Assembly: GCF_002575655.3 (NCBI RefSeq)
Contig: NC_053037.3
Location: 319,265,294 to 319,329,293 of the forward strand
Direction of reading: 5' to 3'
Origin: Aegilops tauschii subsp. strangulata
Lineage: Eukaryota > Streptophyta > Magnoliopsida > Poales > Poaceae
DNA length: 64,000 nt
A model generated the notes under the pieces. That model made no database searches. It was not told where the DNA came from and saw nothing but the letters and a program-made list of their open reading frames with translations. The translations under genes were made by a program, and so were the position numbers. How positions within the stretch are numbered: position 1 is the first letter of the stretch; each line of letters opens with the position of its first letter. Shown one piece after another: positions 21,561-34,759 of this stretch.

Positions 21561-22928
21561 CCTAGGTAATTAAAGTTCGTCCATGGATCATATTGGCTGT
21601 GATCTCAATCATTTGGATGCATAAACATACTGAACATGTGTATATCTGAATCTTTTTGTGAATTATTTATGAATATTGTTGTGTGATCTATCAATCATTT
21701 GGATCCATAGACATGTTGAACTTGTGTATATATGAATCTTTTGAGTTGTTGATAGTGAATGTTGGCTATGAATATGAACATGTCCTGTGAACCTGAGTTT
21801 GATACGAATGTTTACCTTTTCTGTTGTACTTGTGTGTGAACTTGTTAGTATGCCTACTGTGGGGTATGTGACATGTGGGTGTCAACGACACACCTTCTTC
21901 CCGAGAAGAATTGCACCTGCTTTGTTAAGGTAGCAACGGCGCATCAGCTCTTTTGAATCTTTTTGCTCTGTCTTGCCCCTCCCCCGCTCAACCCCTGTCG
22001 TAATGTTTTTGGCCTCAAAACAAACATAGTACTGCATTGTTTTGGGGGCTTGATGAAAAATTGAGTGCTAGTTTCTGTAGGTTGGCCCGCCCAGCAAATG
22101 GGCTGCTGGTCCACCACAGACTGGGAGGCTAAAAATACAAGTTGGATGGTGCAGAGGCAAGTAAAAAAACGCCATCGAGAGCCATCCACTGAAGAAAAAA
22201 ATCGCTCCTGATGTGCTTCTTCAGTCGTGCCGCTGGCCCCCTCTTTAATCCAGTTCGCTCGGGGATCTGGTATCATTTGTTTCCAGAGGGCGAACAAGTA
22301 TCAGCTAGGCCTAGGTTTTGTATTTTAACATGCGTAGCCCATGACATACGGCGACAGTGGTTTCAACTTATTGTTGGAGGTCCATATCGGCCTATGGGCT
22401 TTTTCTTAAAGATCGGCAGCCCAATGTATTTTTTAACCACATTATATATATTTATATTATTACTATTATCGTATATTTTATAGAGACTTATATATACATT
22501 ATAAAAACATCCCACGTGTTATTAACTTATAAAAGTAAATGTTTAACAGAAGTTGGCAAGGAAAATCCTGGTTGTTTTTGATTCACAGGCAAGGAAAATC
22601 ATGGTGATTGCGTACAAAAGCTTGCGAAGATTTTAAGGACCAATGTACACGCGCTCATTTTTATTTTGAGCAATAACTCGCTAATTTGTTAATTATGTAT
22701 ATAAAAAATGTGCCTCTCCAGTTTATTTTTTGATATTAATTGCTCCTTCTAACATAACATTATATATATAACGAGCCCAACTAATTCGTGTATTTGAAGG
22801 AAGTGCAAATGGGCTGGGATTTCTTAGATAATATAAATGGGCCGCATTGACGCGAAATTATTTGTTCACCCAGCCCAGCAAATGGACTGTACATTCTAGA
22901 AAACATGGGTTAAATATATGCCACATTT
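21561..22928. other. Intergenic stretch, AT-rich, one short tandem repeat
   Basis: 21608-21655 and 21694-21742 repeat ATCATTTGGAT.CATA.ACAT and TTGTGTATAT.TGAATCTTTT. A TATATATTTATATTATTA tract lies near 22441-22500. From about 22080 GGCCCGCCCAGCAAATGGGC and similar phrases recur (22870-22890), suggesting the inner part of the CACTA-like element that follows. No coding frame was recognised. Confidence 0.4.
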
Positions 22929-23098
22929 TGCAGGCTGACATGTGGGCCAATAGGTCGAAGCCTACGCAGGGCGTTGTCAACTTGGTCGACATGCACCTTC
23001 AATCTCTCGTCTTCTTCCTCCAGCATCGCCGGGACCGCCTAGTCCGGCCTCCGGCGGCTAGCGGCTCTGCTTAGCACGCATCGCTGCGAAGCGCTACC

Positions 23099-24685
23099 TG
23101 CTACCTCTTGAGCACTGCGTTGGTTTTCCCTTGAAGAGGAAAGGGTGATGCAGTAAAGTAGCGTAAGTATTTCCCTTAGTTTTTGAGAACCAAGGTATCA
23201 ATCTAGTAGGAGGCCATGCTCAAGTCCCTCGCACCTACACAAACAAATAAAAACCTCGCAACCAACTCAATAAAGGGGTTGTCAATCCCTTCACGGTCAC
23301 TTACAAAAGTGAGATCTGATAGATATGATAAGATAATATTTCTGGTATTTTTATAATAAAAACTAAAAGTAAAGAAAGCAGAATAAACGACGCCAGAAAT
23401 AGTTCTTTGACGGGAGATTAATGTGATGGAAAATAGAGCCGGGGGCCATAGGTTTCACTAGTGGCTTCTCTCAAGAGCATAAGTATTACGGTGGGTGAAC
23501 AAATTACTGTTGAGCAATTGATAATTGAGCATAGTTATGAGAATATCTAGGTATGATCATGTATATAGGCATCACGTCCGCGACAAGTAGACCGACTCCT
23601 GCCTGCATCTACTACTATTACTCCACACATCGACCGCTATCCAGCATGTATCTAGAGTATTAAGTTCAAAAGAACAGAGTAACGCTTTAAGTAAGACGAC
23701 ATGATGTAGAGGGATAAACTCATGCAATATGATATAAACCCCATCTTGTTATCCTTGATGGCAACAATACAATACATGCCTTGCTGCCCCTACTGTCACT
23801 GGGAAAGGACACCGCAAGATTGAACCCAAAGCTAAGCACTTCTCCCATTGCAAGAAAGATCAATCTAGTAGGCCAAACCAAACTGATAATTCGAAGAGAC
23901 TTGCAAAGATAACCAATCATACATAAAAGAATTCAGAGGAGATTCAAATATTATTCATAGATAAACTTGATCATAAACCCACAATTCATCGGTCTCAACA
24001 AACACACCGCAAAAGAAGATTACATCGAATAGATCTCCACGAGAATCGTGGAGAACTTTGTATTGAGATCCAAAAAGAGAGAAGAAGCCATCTAGCTAAT
24101 AACTATGGACCCGAAGGTCTGAGGTAAACTACTCACACATCATCAGAGAGGCTATGGTGTTGATGTAGAAGCCCTCCGTGATCAATGCCCCTCCGGTAGG
24201 ACGCCGGAAAAGGCCCCAAGATGGGATCTCACGGGTACATAAGGTTGCGGCGGCGGAATTAGGTTTTCGTGGATGCTTCTGTTGGTTTGGGGGTACGTAG
24301 GTATATATAGGAGGAAGAAGTACGTCGGGGGAGCAACGTGGGCACCACGAGGGTGGAGGGCGCGCCGGGGGGGGGGGGGGGGTAGGCGCGCCCCTACCTC
24401 TTGCCCTCCTGGTTGATGTCTTGACATGGACTCCAAGTCCTCTGGATCACGTTTGTTCCGGAAATTACGTTCCCGAAGGTTTCATTCCGTTTGGACTCCG
24501 TTTGATATTCTTTTTCTGCGAAACTCTGAAATAGGCAAAAAACAGCAATCTGGGCTGGGCCTCCGGTTAATAGGTTAGTCCCAAAAATAATATAAAAGTG
24601 TATAACAAAGCCCATTAATCATCCAAAACAGAATATGATATAGCATGAAGCAATAAAAAATTATAGATACGTTGGAGACGTATCA
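23099..24685 (-). repeat. 3' LTR (left) of the element at 23099-30637
   Basis: 1587 bp, paired with 29049-30637. It carries a G16 run at 24367-24382 between two GGCGCGCC-like words; the sister LTR has G13. Confidence 0.9.
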
Positions 24686-27433
24686 AGCATCCCCAAGCTT
24701 AATTCCTGCTCGTCCTTGAGTAGGTAAATGATAAAAACAGAATTTTTGATGCGGAATGCTACTTGGCATAATTTTTTAATGTAACCCTCTTAATTGTGGT
24801 ATGAATATTCAGATCCGAAAGATTCAAGATAAAAGTTTAATGTTGACATAAAAGCAATAATACTTCAAGCATACTAACTAAGCAATTATGTCTTTTCAAA
24901 ATAACATGGCCAAAGAAAGTTCATCCCTACAAAATCATATAGTTTAGTCATGCTCCATTTTTGTCACACAAGAATGCTCTCATCATGCACAACCCTAATG
25001 ACAAGCCAAGCAATTGTTTCGTACTTTAGTAATCTAAAACTTTTTCAACCTCCACGCAATACATGAGCGTGAGCCATGGATATAGCACTATGGGTGGAAT
25101 AGAATATAATGATGGGGGTTATGTGGAGAAGACAAAAAAGGAGAAAGTCTCACATCAACGCGGCTAATCAACGGGCTATGGAGATGCCCATCGATTGATG
25201 TTAATGCAAGGAGTAGGGATTGCCATGCAACGGATGCACTAGAGCTATAAATGCATGAAAGCTCAACAAAAGAAACTAAGTTGGTGTGCATCCAACTTGC
25301 TTGCTCACGAAGATCTAGGGCATTTGAGGAAGCCCATTGTTGGAATATACAAGCCAAGTTCTATAATGAAAAATTTCCACTAGTATATGAAAGTGACAAA
25401 ACAAGAGACTCTCTATCATGAAAATCATGGTGCTACTTTGAAGCACAAGTGCAGAAAAGAAGGATAGTAGCATTGTCCCTTTTTATTTTCTTCTTTTTTT
25501 GGGCCTTCTTTTTTTATTTGGCCTTTCTCCCTTTTTTTGGGACAATGCTCTATGAATGATGATCATCACACTTCTATTTATTTACAACTCAATGATTACA
25601 ACTCGATACTAGAACAAAGTATGACTCCATATGAATGCCTCCGGAGGTATACCGGGATAGCAATGAATCAAGAGTGACATGTATGAAAAATTATGAACGG
25701 TGGCTTTGCCACAAATACGATGTCAACTACATGATCATGCAAAGCAATATGACAATGAACGTGTCATGATAAACGAAACGGTGAAAAGTTGCATGGCAAT
25801 ATATCTCGGAATGGCTATGGAAATAAGGAGGTTTATGTGTGAAAGAGCGTATCATATCACGGGGTTTGGATGCACCGGCAAAGTTTGCACCAGCTCTCAT
25901 TGTGAGAAAGGCCAATGCACGGTACCGAAGAGGCTATCAATGATGGAAGGGTAAGAGTGCGTATAATCCATGGACTCAACATTAGTCATAAAGAACTCAC
26001 ATACTTATTGCAAAAATCTACAAGTCATCAAAAACCAAGCACTACGCGCATGCTCCTAGGGGGATAGATTGGTAGGAAAAGACCATCGCTCGTCCCCGAC
26101 CGCCACTCATAAGGAAGACAATCAAAGAACACCTCATGTTTCAAATTTGTTACATAACGTTTACCATATGTGCATGCTACGGGACTTGCAAACTTCAACA
26201 CAAGTATTTCTCAATTTCACAACTACTCAACTAGCACAACTTTAATATCACTACCTCCATATCTCAAAACAATCATCAATCATCAAACTTCTCTTAGTAT
26301 TCAGCACACTCATAAGGAAGTTTTTTACTAGTCTTGAATACTTAGCATATTAGGATTAATTTTCCTATTTAAGCAAATTACCATGCTGTTTAAGACTCTC
26401 AAAATAATATAAGTGAAGCATGAGAGAATAATAGTTTCTATAAAACAAAACCACCTCCGTGCTCTAAAAGATATAAGTGAAGCACTAGAGCAAAAACTAT
26501 GTAGCTCAAAAGATATAAGCGAAGCACATAGAGTATTCTAATAAATTCCGAATCATGTGTCTCTCTCTCAAAAGGTGTGTACAGCAAAGATGATTGTGGT
26601 AAACTAAAGAGCAAAGACTCAAATCATACAAGACGCTCCAAGCAAAACACTTATCATGTGGTGAATAAAAATATAGCTCCAATTAAAGTTACCGATGGAA
26701 GTAGACGAAAGAGGGGATGCCTTCCGGGGCATCCCCAAGCTTTGGCTTTTTGGTGTCCTTAGATTATCTTGGGGTGCCATGGGCATCCCCAAGCTTAGGC
26801 TCTTGCCACTCCTTGTTCCATAATCCATCAAATCTTTTACCCAAAACTTGAAAACTTCACAACACAAAACTTAACAGAAAATCTCGTGAGCTCCGTTAGC
26901 GAAAGAAAAGAAAACACCACTTCAAGGTACTGTAATGAACTCATTCTTTATTTATATTGGTGTTAAAACTACTGTATTCCAACTTCTCTATGGTTTATAA
27001 ACTATTTTACTAGAGATAGATTCATCAAAATAAGCAAACAACACACGAAAAACAGAATCTGTCAAAAACAGAACAGTCTGTAGTAATCTGTAACTAACGC
27101 AAACTTCTGGAACTTAAAAAATTCAGCCAAAATAGGACGACCTAGAAAATTTGTTTATTGATCAGCAGCAATTGGAATCAATATTTTATCACGTTCTGGT
27201 GATTTTTATCAATTATTTTCGTGAACAGAAAGTTTCTGGAATTTTCAGCAAGATAAAATAACTATCATCCAAGAAGATCCTATAGGTTTAACTTGGCACA
27301 AACACTAATTAAAACATAAAAACACATCTAACCAGATGCTAGATCAAATATTTATTCCTAAACAGAAGCAAAAAGCAAAAAAACTAAAAATAAAATTGGG
27401 TTGCCTCCCAACAAGCGCTATCGTTTAAAGCCC
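24686..27433 (-). repeat. Non-coding 3' part of the internal domain
   Basis: AT-rich sequence between the purine tract and the last short frame. No pol motif on either strand. The phrase CATCCCCAAGCTT of the tract recurs at about 24688, 26730, 26784 and 28048, so short copies of the plus-strand primer are scattered through the element. Confidence 0.6.
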
Positions 27434-28817
27434 CTAGCTAGGCATCGAGATTTCGATGATGCTCACATAAAAGATAGACAAGAATTGAAGCACAAAGAGA
27501 GCATCATAAAACACGTGACAAACACATCTAAGTCTAACATACTTCCTATGCATAGGCATCTTATAGGCAAACAAATTATCAAGGAAAACAAAAACTAGCA
27601 TATGCAAGGAAGCGGAAAGAAACAATAGCAATCTCAACATAACGAGAGGTAATTTAGTAACATGAAAATTTCTACAACCATATTTTACTCTCTCATAATA
27701 ATTACATGTAGGATCATAAGAAAATTCAACAATATAGCTATCACAAAACATATGCTTAACACGATCCACATGTATGCAAAGTTGACACTCTTCCAAAATA
27801 GTGGGATTAAAATTAGCTAAAGTCATGACCTCCCCAAACCCACTTTTATCAAAAATACCATAAGATTGAACATTCTTCAAATATGTGGGATCTAAAGTTG
27901 ACACTCTTCCAAACCCACTTTCAATATTATTGCAAAGATTATTATCGATCTCATATCATCATGGGGCTTAAATAAATTTTCAAGATCAAAAGAAGAATCA
28001 CCCCAATCATGATCATTGCAACAAGTAGTAGACATAGCAAAACTAGCATCCCCAAGCTTAGGGTTTTGCATATTATTAGCACAATTGACATCAAGAGAAT
28101 TTATAGTAAAATCATTGCAATCATGCTTTTTATCGAAGGAACTACCAAGTATGGGTGCAATAGCAACGATCTCATGTTTAACGTAAAGAACTATAGCAAA
28201 TTCATCTTCATAAATATTGGCATCATGGCCACAAGGGTAGCAAGCATCATGTTCATCAAGGGATATTTTAATCAAATCATCGGAATCATAATTATCTATA
28301 TATTCGTGCATATCATTATTTTCTTTAGAAGCAACGTCATTCTTTCAATAAATTCTTTGACATAGACATTATGAGCATAGTTTTCATAGCAATATTCAAG
28401 TATGTCAAGATTTTCAGATTCGTAAAGAGTAGTATCATACTTTTCAATCAAAGAAGCAACTTCATAAGAACCCTTAAAAGCAACAAATTCTTCAATTTGT
28501 TCGATATCATAGTAGCTATAGACACCCATTACATAAGAAGATGAGATTTCATTTTCATTAAACTCACATAGGTAGGGAAGGCGTTTTTTAGGGTTCTTAG
28601 AGCAACAAGTAATATCACAAATTTCACAAAGATTCCAAGCATAACACAACAATTTGTTTATTTGATTCCATAAGAGTCTCCCTTTTTCAGACAAATGGTG
28701 ACGCACAAAATGAGCATGCTCATCTAAAGATTTCCCATCAACTAGGCTAGTTGGGGTTTCAGCACGAGCGCATAAGGATCGAAGATGATCCAAGTCGAAC
28801 ACTTTAAGTGGATCCAT
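27434..28817 (-). pseudogene. Broken internal ORF of the retroelement (no named domain)
   Basis: Three minus-strand frames follow each other in three different phases: 28817-28296 (173 codons, starting MDPLKVFDLDHLRSLCARAE), 28311-27892 (139) and 27904-27434 (156). They are acidic, rich in Asp, Tyr and Cys, and contain no zinc knuckle, DTG or YxDD motif. Similar reading frames recur in this retroelement type. I take them as one degenerate gag-like or element-specific protein broken by frameshifts. Function unknown. Confidence 0.5.
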
Positions 28818-29019
28818 ATCAATAGATTTTTAGCAAGCAAAGATGCAAGCAAATAGAAGGCACGTGGAAACACAAACAGAAAGGCATGTGGGAAGAAGGC
28901 GAATAAAACGGCAAGGGTGAAGTGGGGGAGAGGAAAACGAGAGGCAAATGACAAATAATGTAATGCGAGGGATAAGAGTTTGTGATGGGTACTTGGTATG
29001 TCTTGACTTGTGCATAGAC

Positions 29020-29037
29020 TCCCCGGCAACGGCGCCA
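29020..29037 (-). other. Primer-binding site (tRNA-Asp type)
   Basis: The minus strand reads TGGCGCCGTTGCCGGGGA, complementary to the 3' end expected of plant tRNA-Asp. It lies 11 bp inside the right LTR, which sets the element's orientation. Confidence 0.8.
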
Positions 29038-29048
29038 GAAATCCTTCT

Positions 29049-30637
29049 TGCTACCTCTTGAGCACTGCGTTGGTTTTCCCTTGAAGAGGAAAGGGTGATG
29101 CAATAAAGTAGCGTAAGTATTTCCCTCAGTTTTTGAGAACCAAGGTATCAATCCAGTAGGAGGCCACGCTCAAGTCCCTCGCACCTACACAAACAAATAA
29201 AAACCTCGCAACCAACGCAATAAAGGGGTTGTCAATCCCTTCACGGTCACTTATGAAAGTGAGATCTGATAGATATGATAAGATAATATTTTTGGTATTT
29301 TTATAATAAAAACTAATAGTAAAGAAAGTAGAATAAACGGCGCCAGAAATAGTTTGTTGACGGGAGATTAATATGATGGAAAATAGACCCCGGGGCCATA
29401 GGTTTCACTAGTGGCTTCTCTCAAGAGCATAAGTATTACGGTGGGTGAACAAATTACTGTTGAGCAATTGATAGAATTGAGCATAGTTATGAGAATATCT
29501 AGGTATGATCATGTATATAGGCATCACGTCCGCGACAAGTAGACCGACTCCTGCCTGCATCTACTACTATTACTCCACACATCGACCGCTATCCAGCATG
29601 TATCTAGAGTATTAAGTTCAAAAGAACAGAGTAACGCTTTAAGTAAGATGACATGATGTAGAGGGATAAACTCATACAATATGATATAAACCCCATCTTG
29701 TTATCCTCGATGGCAACAATACAATACGTGCCTTGTTGCCCCTACTGTCACTGGGAAAGGACACCACAAGATTGAACCCAAAGCTAAGCACTTCTCCCAT
29801 TGCAAGAAAGATCAATCTAGTAGGCCAAACCAAACTGATAATTCAAAGAGACTTGCAAAGATAACCAATCATACATAAAAGAATTCAGAGGACATTCAAA
29901 CATTATTCATAGATAAACTTGATCATAAACTCACAATTCATTGGTCTCAACAAACACACCGCAAAAGAAGATTACATCGAATAGATCTCCACGAGAATCG
30001 TGGAGAACTTTGTATTGAGATCCAAAAAGAGAGAAGAAGCCATCTAGCTAATAACTATGGACCCGAAGGTCCGAGGTAAACTATTCACACATCATTGGAG
30101 AGGCTATGGTGTTGATGTAGAAGCCCTCCGTGATCAATGCCCCCTCCGGCAGGACGCCGGAAAAGGCCCCAAGATGGGATCTCACGGGTACAGAAGGTTG
30201 CGGCGGTGGAATTAGGTTTTCGTGGATGCTTCTGTTGGTTTGGGGGTACGTAGGTATATATAGGAGGAGGAAGTACGTCGGTGGAGCAACGTGGGCCCCA
30301 TGAGGGTGGAGGGCGCGCCTGGGGGGGGGGGGGTAGGCGCGCCCCCTACCTCGTGCCCTCCTGGTTGATGTCTTGACGTGGACTCCAAGTCCTCTGGATC
30401 ACGTTTGTTCCGAAAATTACGTTCCCGAAGGTTTCATTCCGTTTGGACTCCGTTTGATATTCTTTTTCTGCGAAACTCTGAAATAGGCAAAAAACAGCAA
30501 TTTGGGCTGGGCCTCCGGTTAATAGGTTAGTCCCAAAAATAATATAAAAGTGTATAACAAAGCCCATTAATCATCCAAAATAGAATATAATATAGCATGA
30601 AGCAATAAAAAAATATAGATACGTTGGAGACGTATCA
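29049..30637 (-). repeat. 5' LTR (right) of the element at 23099-30637
   Basis: 1589 bp, paired with 23099-24685 with scattered differences. G13 run at 30321-30333. Confidence 0.9.
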
Positions 30638-30642
30638 CTACC

Positions 30643-33240
30643 CCACCGCCGGCCAGGCTATCCCTCCACCCCTCCACACCTCCTGTTATTCTCCACTGAC
30701 TGCAGCCCCACGCCGCACCAGAACCAGTTATAACCCTTCTCCTCCACTCAATCTATGACTCCACTGCCGCGTCTTCCCATCTCTAAGTCATTCCCATCCG
30801 GGGCCTCGCCGTCGTCCACCGCCTCACTGCGCTCGGTGCGGCGTGGTCAACAAACGAGAGTCATCGGAAGAGGACTGTACGTGGAGAGCCTGACGGCTAG
30901 GACCCACAAGGTCCATGGCCGCATGCAAGGAAAGTTCCTCCTTATTAAGCTGAAAAAATGTTTCCTCCACCTGACAGCTGGGACCCACTGGCTGTATCTT
31001 CGCACGGAAGGAAGTGCCTCCTTGTTATGCGAAAAAATTTATTCCTCCCGTTGACAGCTTGGACCCGTCAGATTTGGTGGCTGACTTGTGGGCCTACTAA
31101 GCGGACGTGTATGCAGGGCTTTGTCAACTTAATCAACAAATGATTCTAGCAGCTGGACCGTTGGATATTAATCCAACAACCGTGCTCCTTCTTCAACCTC
31201 TGTTCTTGCTCCTGTCTCCCGTGGGCGGCACCGCGGCTGTGCTGCCACGCACCCGAACCAGTCAAGTTTCCCACTCCTCTCCATCTGCGACTCCAGTGCC
31301 CCATCTTCCCCATCTTCGGGTCGTTCCAGTCTGGGGGCTCGCCGTCGTCCACCGGCCTTGGTGCGCTCGGCACGGTGTGGTCAACGTGGTCAACAACCGA
31401 GAGTCATCGGAAGATGACTGTACGTGAGAGGCTGACAGTGGGGATGCACCATGCCCATGGACGCATGCATGCAACGGAATTCGGCGTGGTCAACGTCGTC
31501 AAGGAACGACTTCCATCAGAAGTGTACTGTACGTGGAGAGGCTGACAGCTGGGTCCACGGCCGCAGCAAGGAAGTGCCTCCTTATTACGCGGAAAATAAT
31601 GATTCCTCCACCTAACAGCAGGGACCCACCGGATGGGCCACCGTATTTTGCGAAAAAAATGTTTCCCCCTGACTACTGGGACCCACCGGACGGGCCACCG
31701 TATTTCGCAAAAAAAAATGTTCCCCCCGCTGTCAGCTCGGACCCACTGGAAGTGCCTCCTTATTATGTAGAAAAAAATGAATACTCCCCCTGATAGCTGG
31801 GACCCACCTTGGTGGGAGGCTGACTTGTGGGCCTACTAAGTTGACGGGGATAGGGGGCTTTGTCAACTTAGTCAATATGAATGATTCTAGCTCCAGTGAC
31901 CGTATGATGTCCATCCAATGGCCGTAGAGCTTCTTCAACCTCTGGTCTTCTTGCTCCAGCCGCCCAAACCAGCGCCTGTCGTGCCGCGTGCTCCTGCCTC
32001 CCGTGGCCGGCTGTGATGCCGTGGAGGCCTCACCGCCCCCTGCTACTCCCACCGCTGGCTAGGCCATCCCTCTACTCACCCACACCCCCTGTTATTCTGT
32101 GTGACGACAACCTCACACCGCAGCCGAACCAGTGAACCCTCGTACTCCTCTCCGCACGAGCTTCCACTGCCGTGTCTTCCCTGGCTCCGCGTCGTCCCCT
32201 TCCTAGGCCTCGCCGTCGTCCACCGCCCTGGTGCTCTCGGCGCGGCGTGGTCAACGTGGTCAAGGAACGACTTCCATCGGAAGAGTACTGTATGCGGAGA
32301 GGCTGACAGCTGGGTCCACGGCAGCCGCAAGGAAGTGCCTCCTTATTACGCGGAAAATAACTATTCCTCCACCTGACAGCAGGGACCCACCGTACGGGCC
32401 ACCGTATTTGACAAAAAAAATGTTTCCCCCCTAACTGCTAGGACCCACCGGACGGGCCACCGTATTTTGCGAAAAAACGTTCCCCCTGCTGTCAACTCAG
32501 ACCCACTGGAAGTGCCTCCATATTACGCACAAAAAAATGAATACTCCCCCTGCTAGTTGGGACCCACCTTGGTGGGAGGCTGACTTGTGGGCCTACTAAG
32601 TTGACGGGGACGGAGTGCTTTGTCAACTTAGTCAATATGAACGATTCTAGCTCCAGTGACCGTACGATGTCCATCCAACGGCCGTAGTGCTTCTTCAACC
32701 TCTAGTCTTCTTGCTCCAGCCGCCCAAAGCAGCGCCGGTCGTGCCGCATGCTCCTGCCTCCCATGGCGGGCTGTGCTGCCGTGGAGGCCTCACCGCCCCT
32801 ACTATTCCCACCGCTGGCCAAGCCATCCCTCTACTCACCCACACCCCCTGTTATTCTGCGGCGACGACAGCCTCACACCGCAGCCGAACCAGTGAACCCT
32901 CGTACTCCTCTCCGCGCGGGCTTCCACTGCCGCGTCTTCCTCGGCTCCGTGTCGTCCCCTTCCTAGGCCTCACCGTCGTGCATCGCCCTGGTGCTCTCGG
33001 CGCGGCGTGGTCAACGTGGTCAAGGAACGACTTCCATCGGAAGAGTATTGTATGTGGAGACGCTGACAGCTGGGTCCACGGCGGCCGCAAGGAAGTGCCT
33101 CCTTATTACGCGCAAAATAATTATTCCTCCACCAGACAGCAGGGACCCACCGGACGGGCCACCATATTTCGTGAAAAAAAACGTTTCCCCCTGACTGCTG
33201 GGACCCACCAGCTACATCTTCGCACGCAAGGAAGTGCCTG
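30643..33240 (+). repeat. Tandem ~760-bp units of the CACTA-like end A
   Basis: The anchor GTCAAGGAACGACTTCCATC occurs at about 31497, 32260 and 33019, giving periods near 763 and 759 bp. Diverged anchors (GAGAGTCATCGGAAGA) lie near 30853 and 31400. Inside each unit, GGACCCACYGG-like words repeat every 58-62 bp (for example 31621, 31678, 31738, 31799 and 32382, 32442, 32500, 32562), each followed by an A-run. Confidence 0.8.
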
Positions 33241-33649
33241 ACAGTCGGGACCCACCTGGTCGAAGTGTACGTAGCGTTGTCATTCTGGTCGCGAACGTGT
33301 ACGTACATACTGGTCGATGTAGAGCGCGCACGTGTCATAGTAGAGGCGCGCACGTAGCATGTACACGTATGTACAACGGCCAGTGTACAAGAAAGAAAAT
33401 ACGGCCACGTACGTACATACGGGCGGGGTCTCGGACGCCTACTCGCGCATACGTACGGCCAGGGCTCGTGTACATGGCTGGGTCGGAATGGAGAAACTGC
33501 GTCGTCGTCGTGTTCATGGGGAGCCAACCGGCTGGGTCGGAATGGAATGCGTCGTCGTGTTCATCGGGAGGGCTTGGACGGAACAGCCGATGGAAATGAG
33601 GCCTGGCGTACCGCAGAACGGAGGAAACAGCCTTGTGTTCGACTGGCCA

Positions 33650-34300
33650 CGGTCGAAACGGGATCCTGTTCATCAGGAGGGGTCTGGCATACCGAAAAAC
33701 GGAGGAAACAGACCTCCTACGGTTGAAACGGGGGTCCTATTGATCGGGAGGGGTGTGGCGTACCGCAAAACGGAGGAAACGGACATGTGTTGGAGCGCTA
33801 CGGTCGAAACGGGGGTCCTGTTCATCGGGAGGGGTGTGGCGTACCGCAAAACGGGACTCCACGGGATATTGTTCATCTCCACCGTCGACCCCCTCCAGCC
33901 TCCACGGGCTACTGTTCATCCACCGTCGACCTCCTCCAGCCTCCACCTGCGATTGTTCATCCATGGGCTCCTGTTCATCCAGCCTCCACCGCACGCTACT
34001 CCACCGGCTACTGTTCAACCAGCCCTCTCCACGGGCTCCTGTTCAACCACCCCTCCATGGGCTACTGTTCATCTAGCCCTCCACCATCTACTGTTCATCC
34101 AGCCCTCCACGGGGTGGTCCTGTTCATCCAGCCCTCCACGGGGTCCTGTTCATCCAGCCCCAACCGGCTCGATCGATCGGGGTCCTGTTCATCCAGAGGC
34201 AACACCACGGGGTCCTGTTCATCCACCCCCACCGGGAACTGTTCTTCCAAACCCCCCCAGCAACGCTCACTGTTCATCCAGAGGCAGCATCGATCGGCTT
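33650..34300 (+). repeat. Subterminal short-repeat block of end A
   Basis: 33650-33860 holds a 65-80-bp repeat (GGTCGAAACGGG, CCTGTTCATC.GGAGGGGT, TACCG.AAAACGGAGGAAAC). 33870-34290 holds about 14 CTGTTCATCCA words about 30 bp apart. The 341-codon frame at 33359-34384 is open because of these repeats and is not called a gene. The same block, inverted, is at 52570-53260. Confidence 0.75.
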
Positions 34301-34759
34301 CAGTTAGCAGCAGTAGCGAAGGAATCGCTCGATCGGGTTCAGTTAACAGCCATCGATCGATCGCTCGGGTTCAGTAACGCGTAGCCTGCAGTGCAATCGC
34401 TCGGGTTCAGTTAGAGCCCAATGCCTCGGACCCACGCGCGTGCGTGTACGAGAGAAACGCGCATCGCTCGGCCCCGACCACCCACCGTAACCGGGAACAC
34501 CTCGATATTTTCCTCGCCCTCGCTTCTAGCATGGTTTTTTCCGTCATGGACGGCCCAAAGAATGTCATGCAGCTGTGTCTCCGGCCCGCCCAGGACGAAA
34601 AGCCCATTTTCTGTCATGGTTTTTTGTCATAGAAGTAGGAGCCCACCACATCTATGATGATACCGGGTTTTGTCACAATTATTGTCATACAAGTGTCATA
34701 AGTATGACAGAAAAAAATTTCGTTCGGCCCAAAATGTCACGGATGTTTTTTTTGGAGTG

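Larger units (their letters stand above)
23099..30637 (-). mobile_element. Full-length minus-strand LTR retrotransposon, Gypsy-like (Sabrina-like?), non-autonomous
   Basis: Direct LTRs 23099-24685 and 29049-30637 run TG...CA and are flanked by the target duplication CTACC (23094-23098, 30638-30642). The primer site is on the minus strand next to the right LTR; a purine tract (minus strand AAGCTTGGGGATGC, 24686-24700) adjoins the left LTR. The interior has only three short minus-strand frames and no protease, integrase or reverse transcriptase. LTR ends TGATACGTCTCC...GGTAGCA are of an abundant Triticeae type I associate with Sabrina; the name is uncertain. Confidence 0.9.
22929..34759. mobile_element. 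CACTA-like DNA transposon end A (interrupted at 23099-30637)
   Basis: The right terminus reads TTTTTTTTGGAGTG (34746-34759), the mirror of the CACTACAAAAAAAA start at 52055 with one change (CACTC for CACTA). The first 200 bp inside match 52055-52290 in inverse orientation (ATTTTGGG.CGAACGAA, TATCATCATAGATGTGG, GGCCGGAGAC.CAGCTGCATG). Inward lie palindromic TCGATCGA stretches, a CTGTTCATCCA array, a 65-80-bp tandem repeat and about 760-bp units. The sequence resumes as one unit across the LTR insertion at 23099-30637. No transposase is seen. Long repetitive subterminal regions that bind transposase are typical of CACTA elements. Confidence 0.65.

Noticed and set aside
33870..34290. CRISPR-like array of short repeats
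   Set aside because: Nuclear plant DNA; the spacers are themselves repetitive and the array belongs to a transposon end.
33359..34384. 341-codon open frame
   Set aside because: Made of tandem subterminal repeats (RKTEETD, VHP-type repeats); its inverse counterpart at 52554-53501 is open for the same reason.
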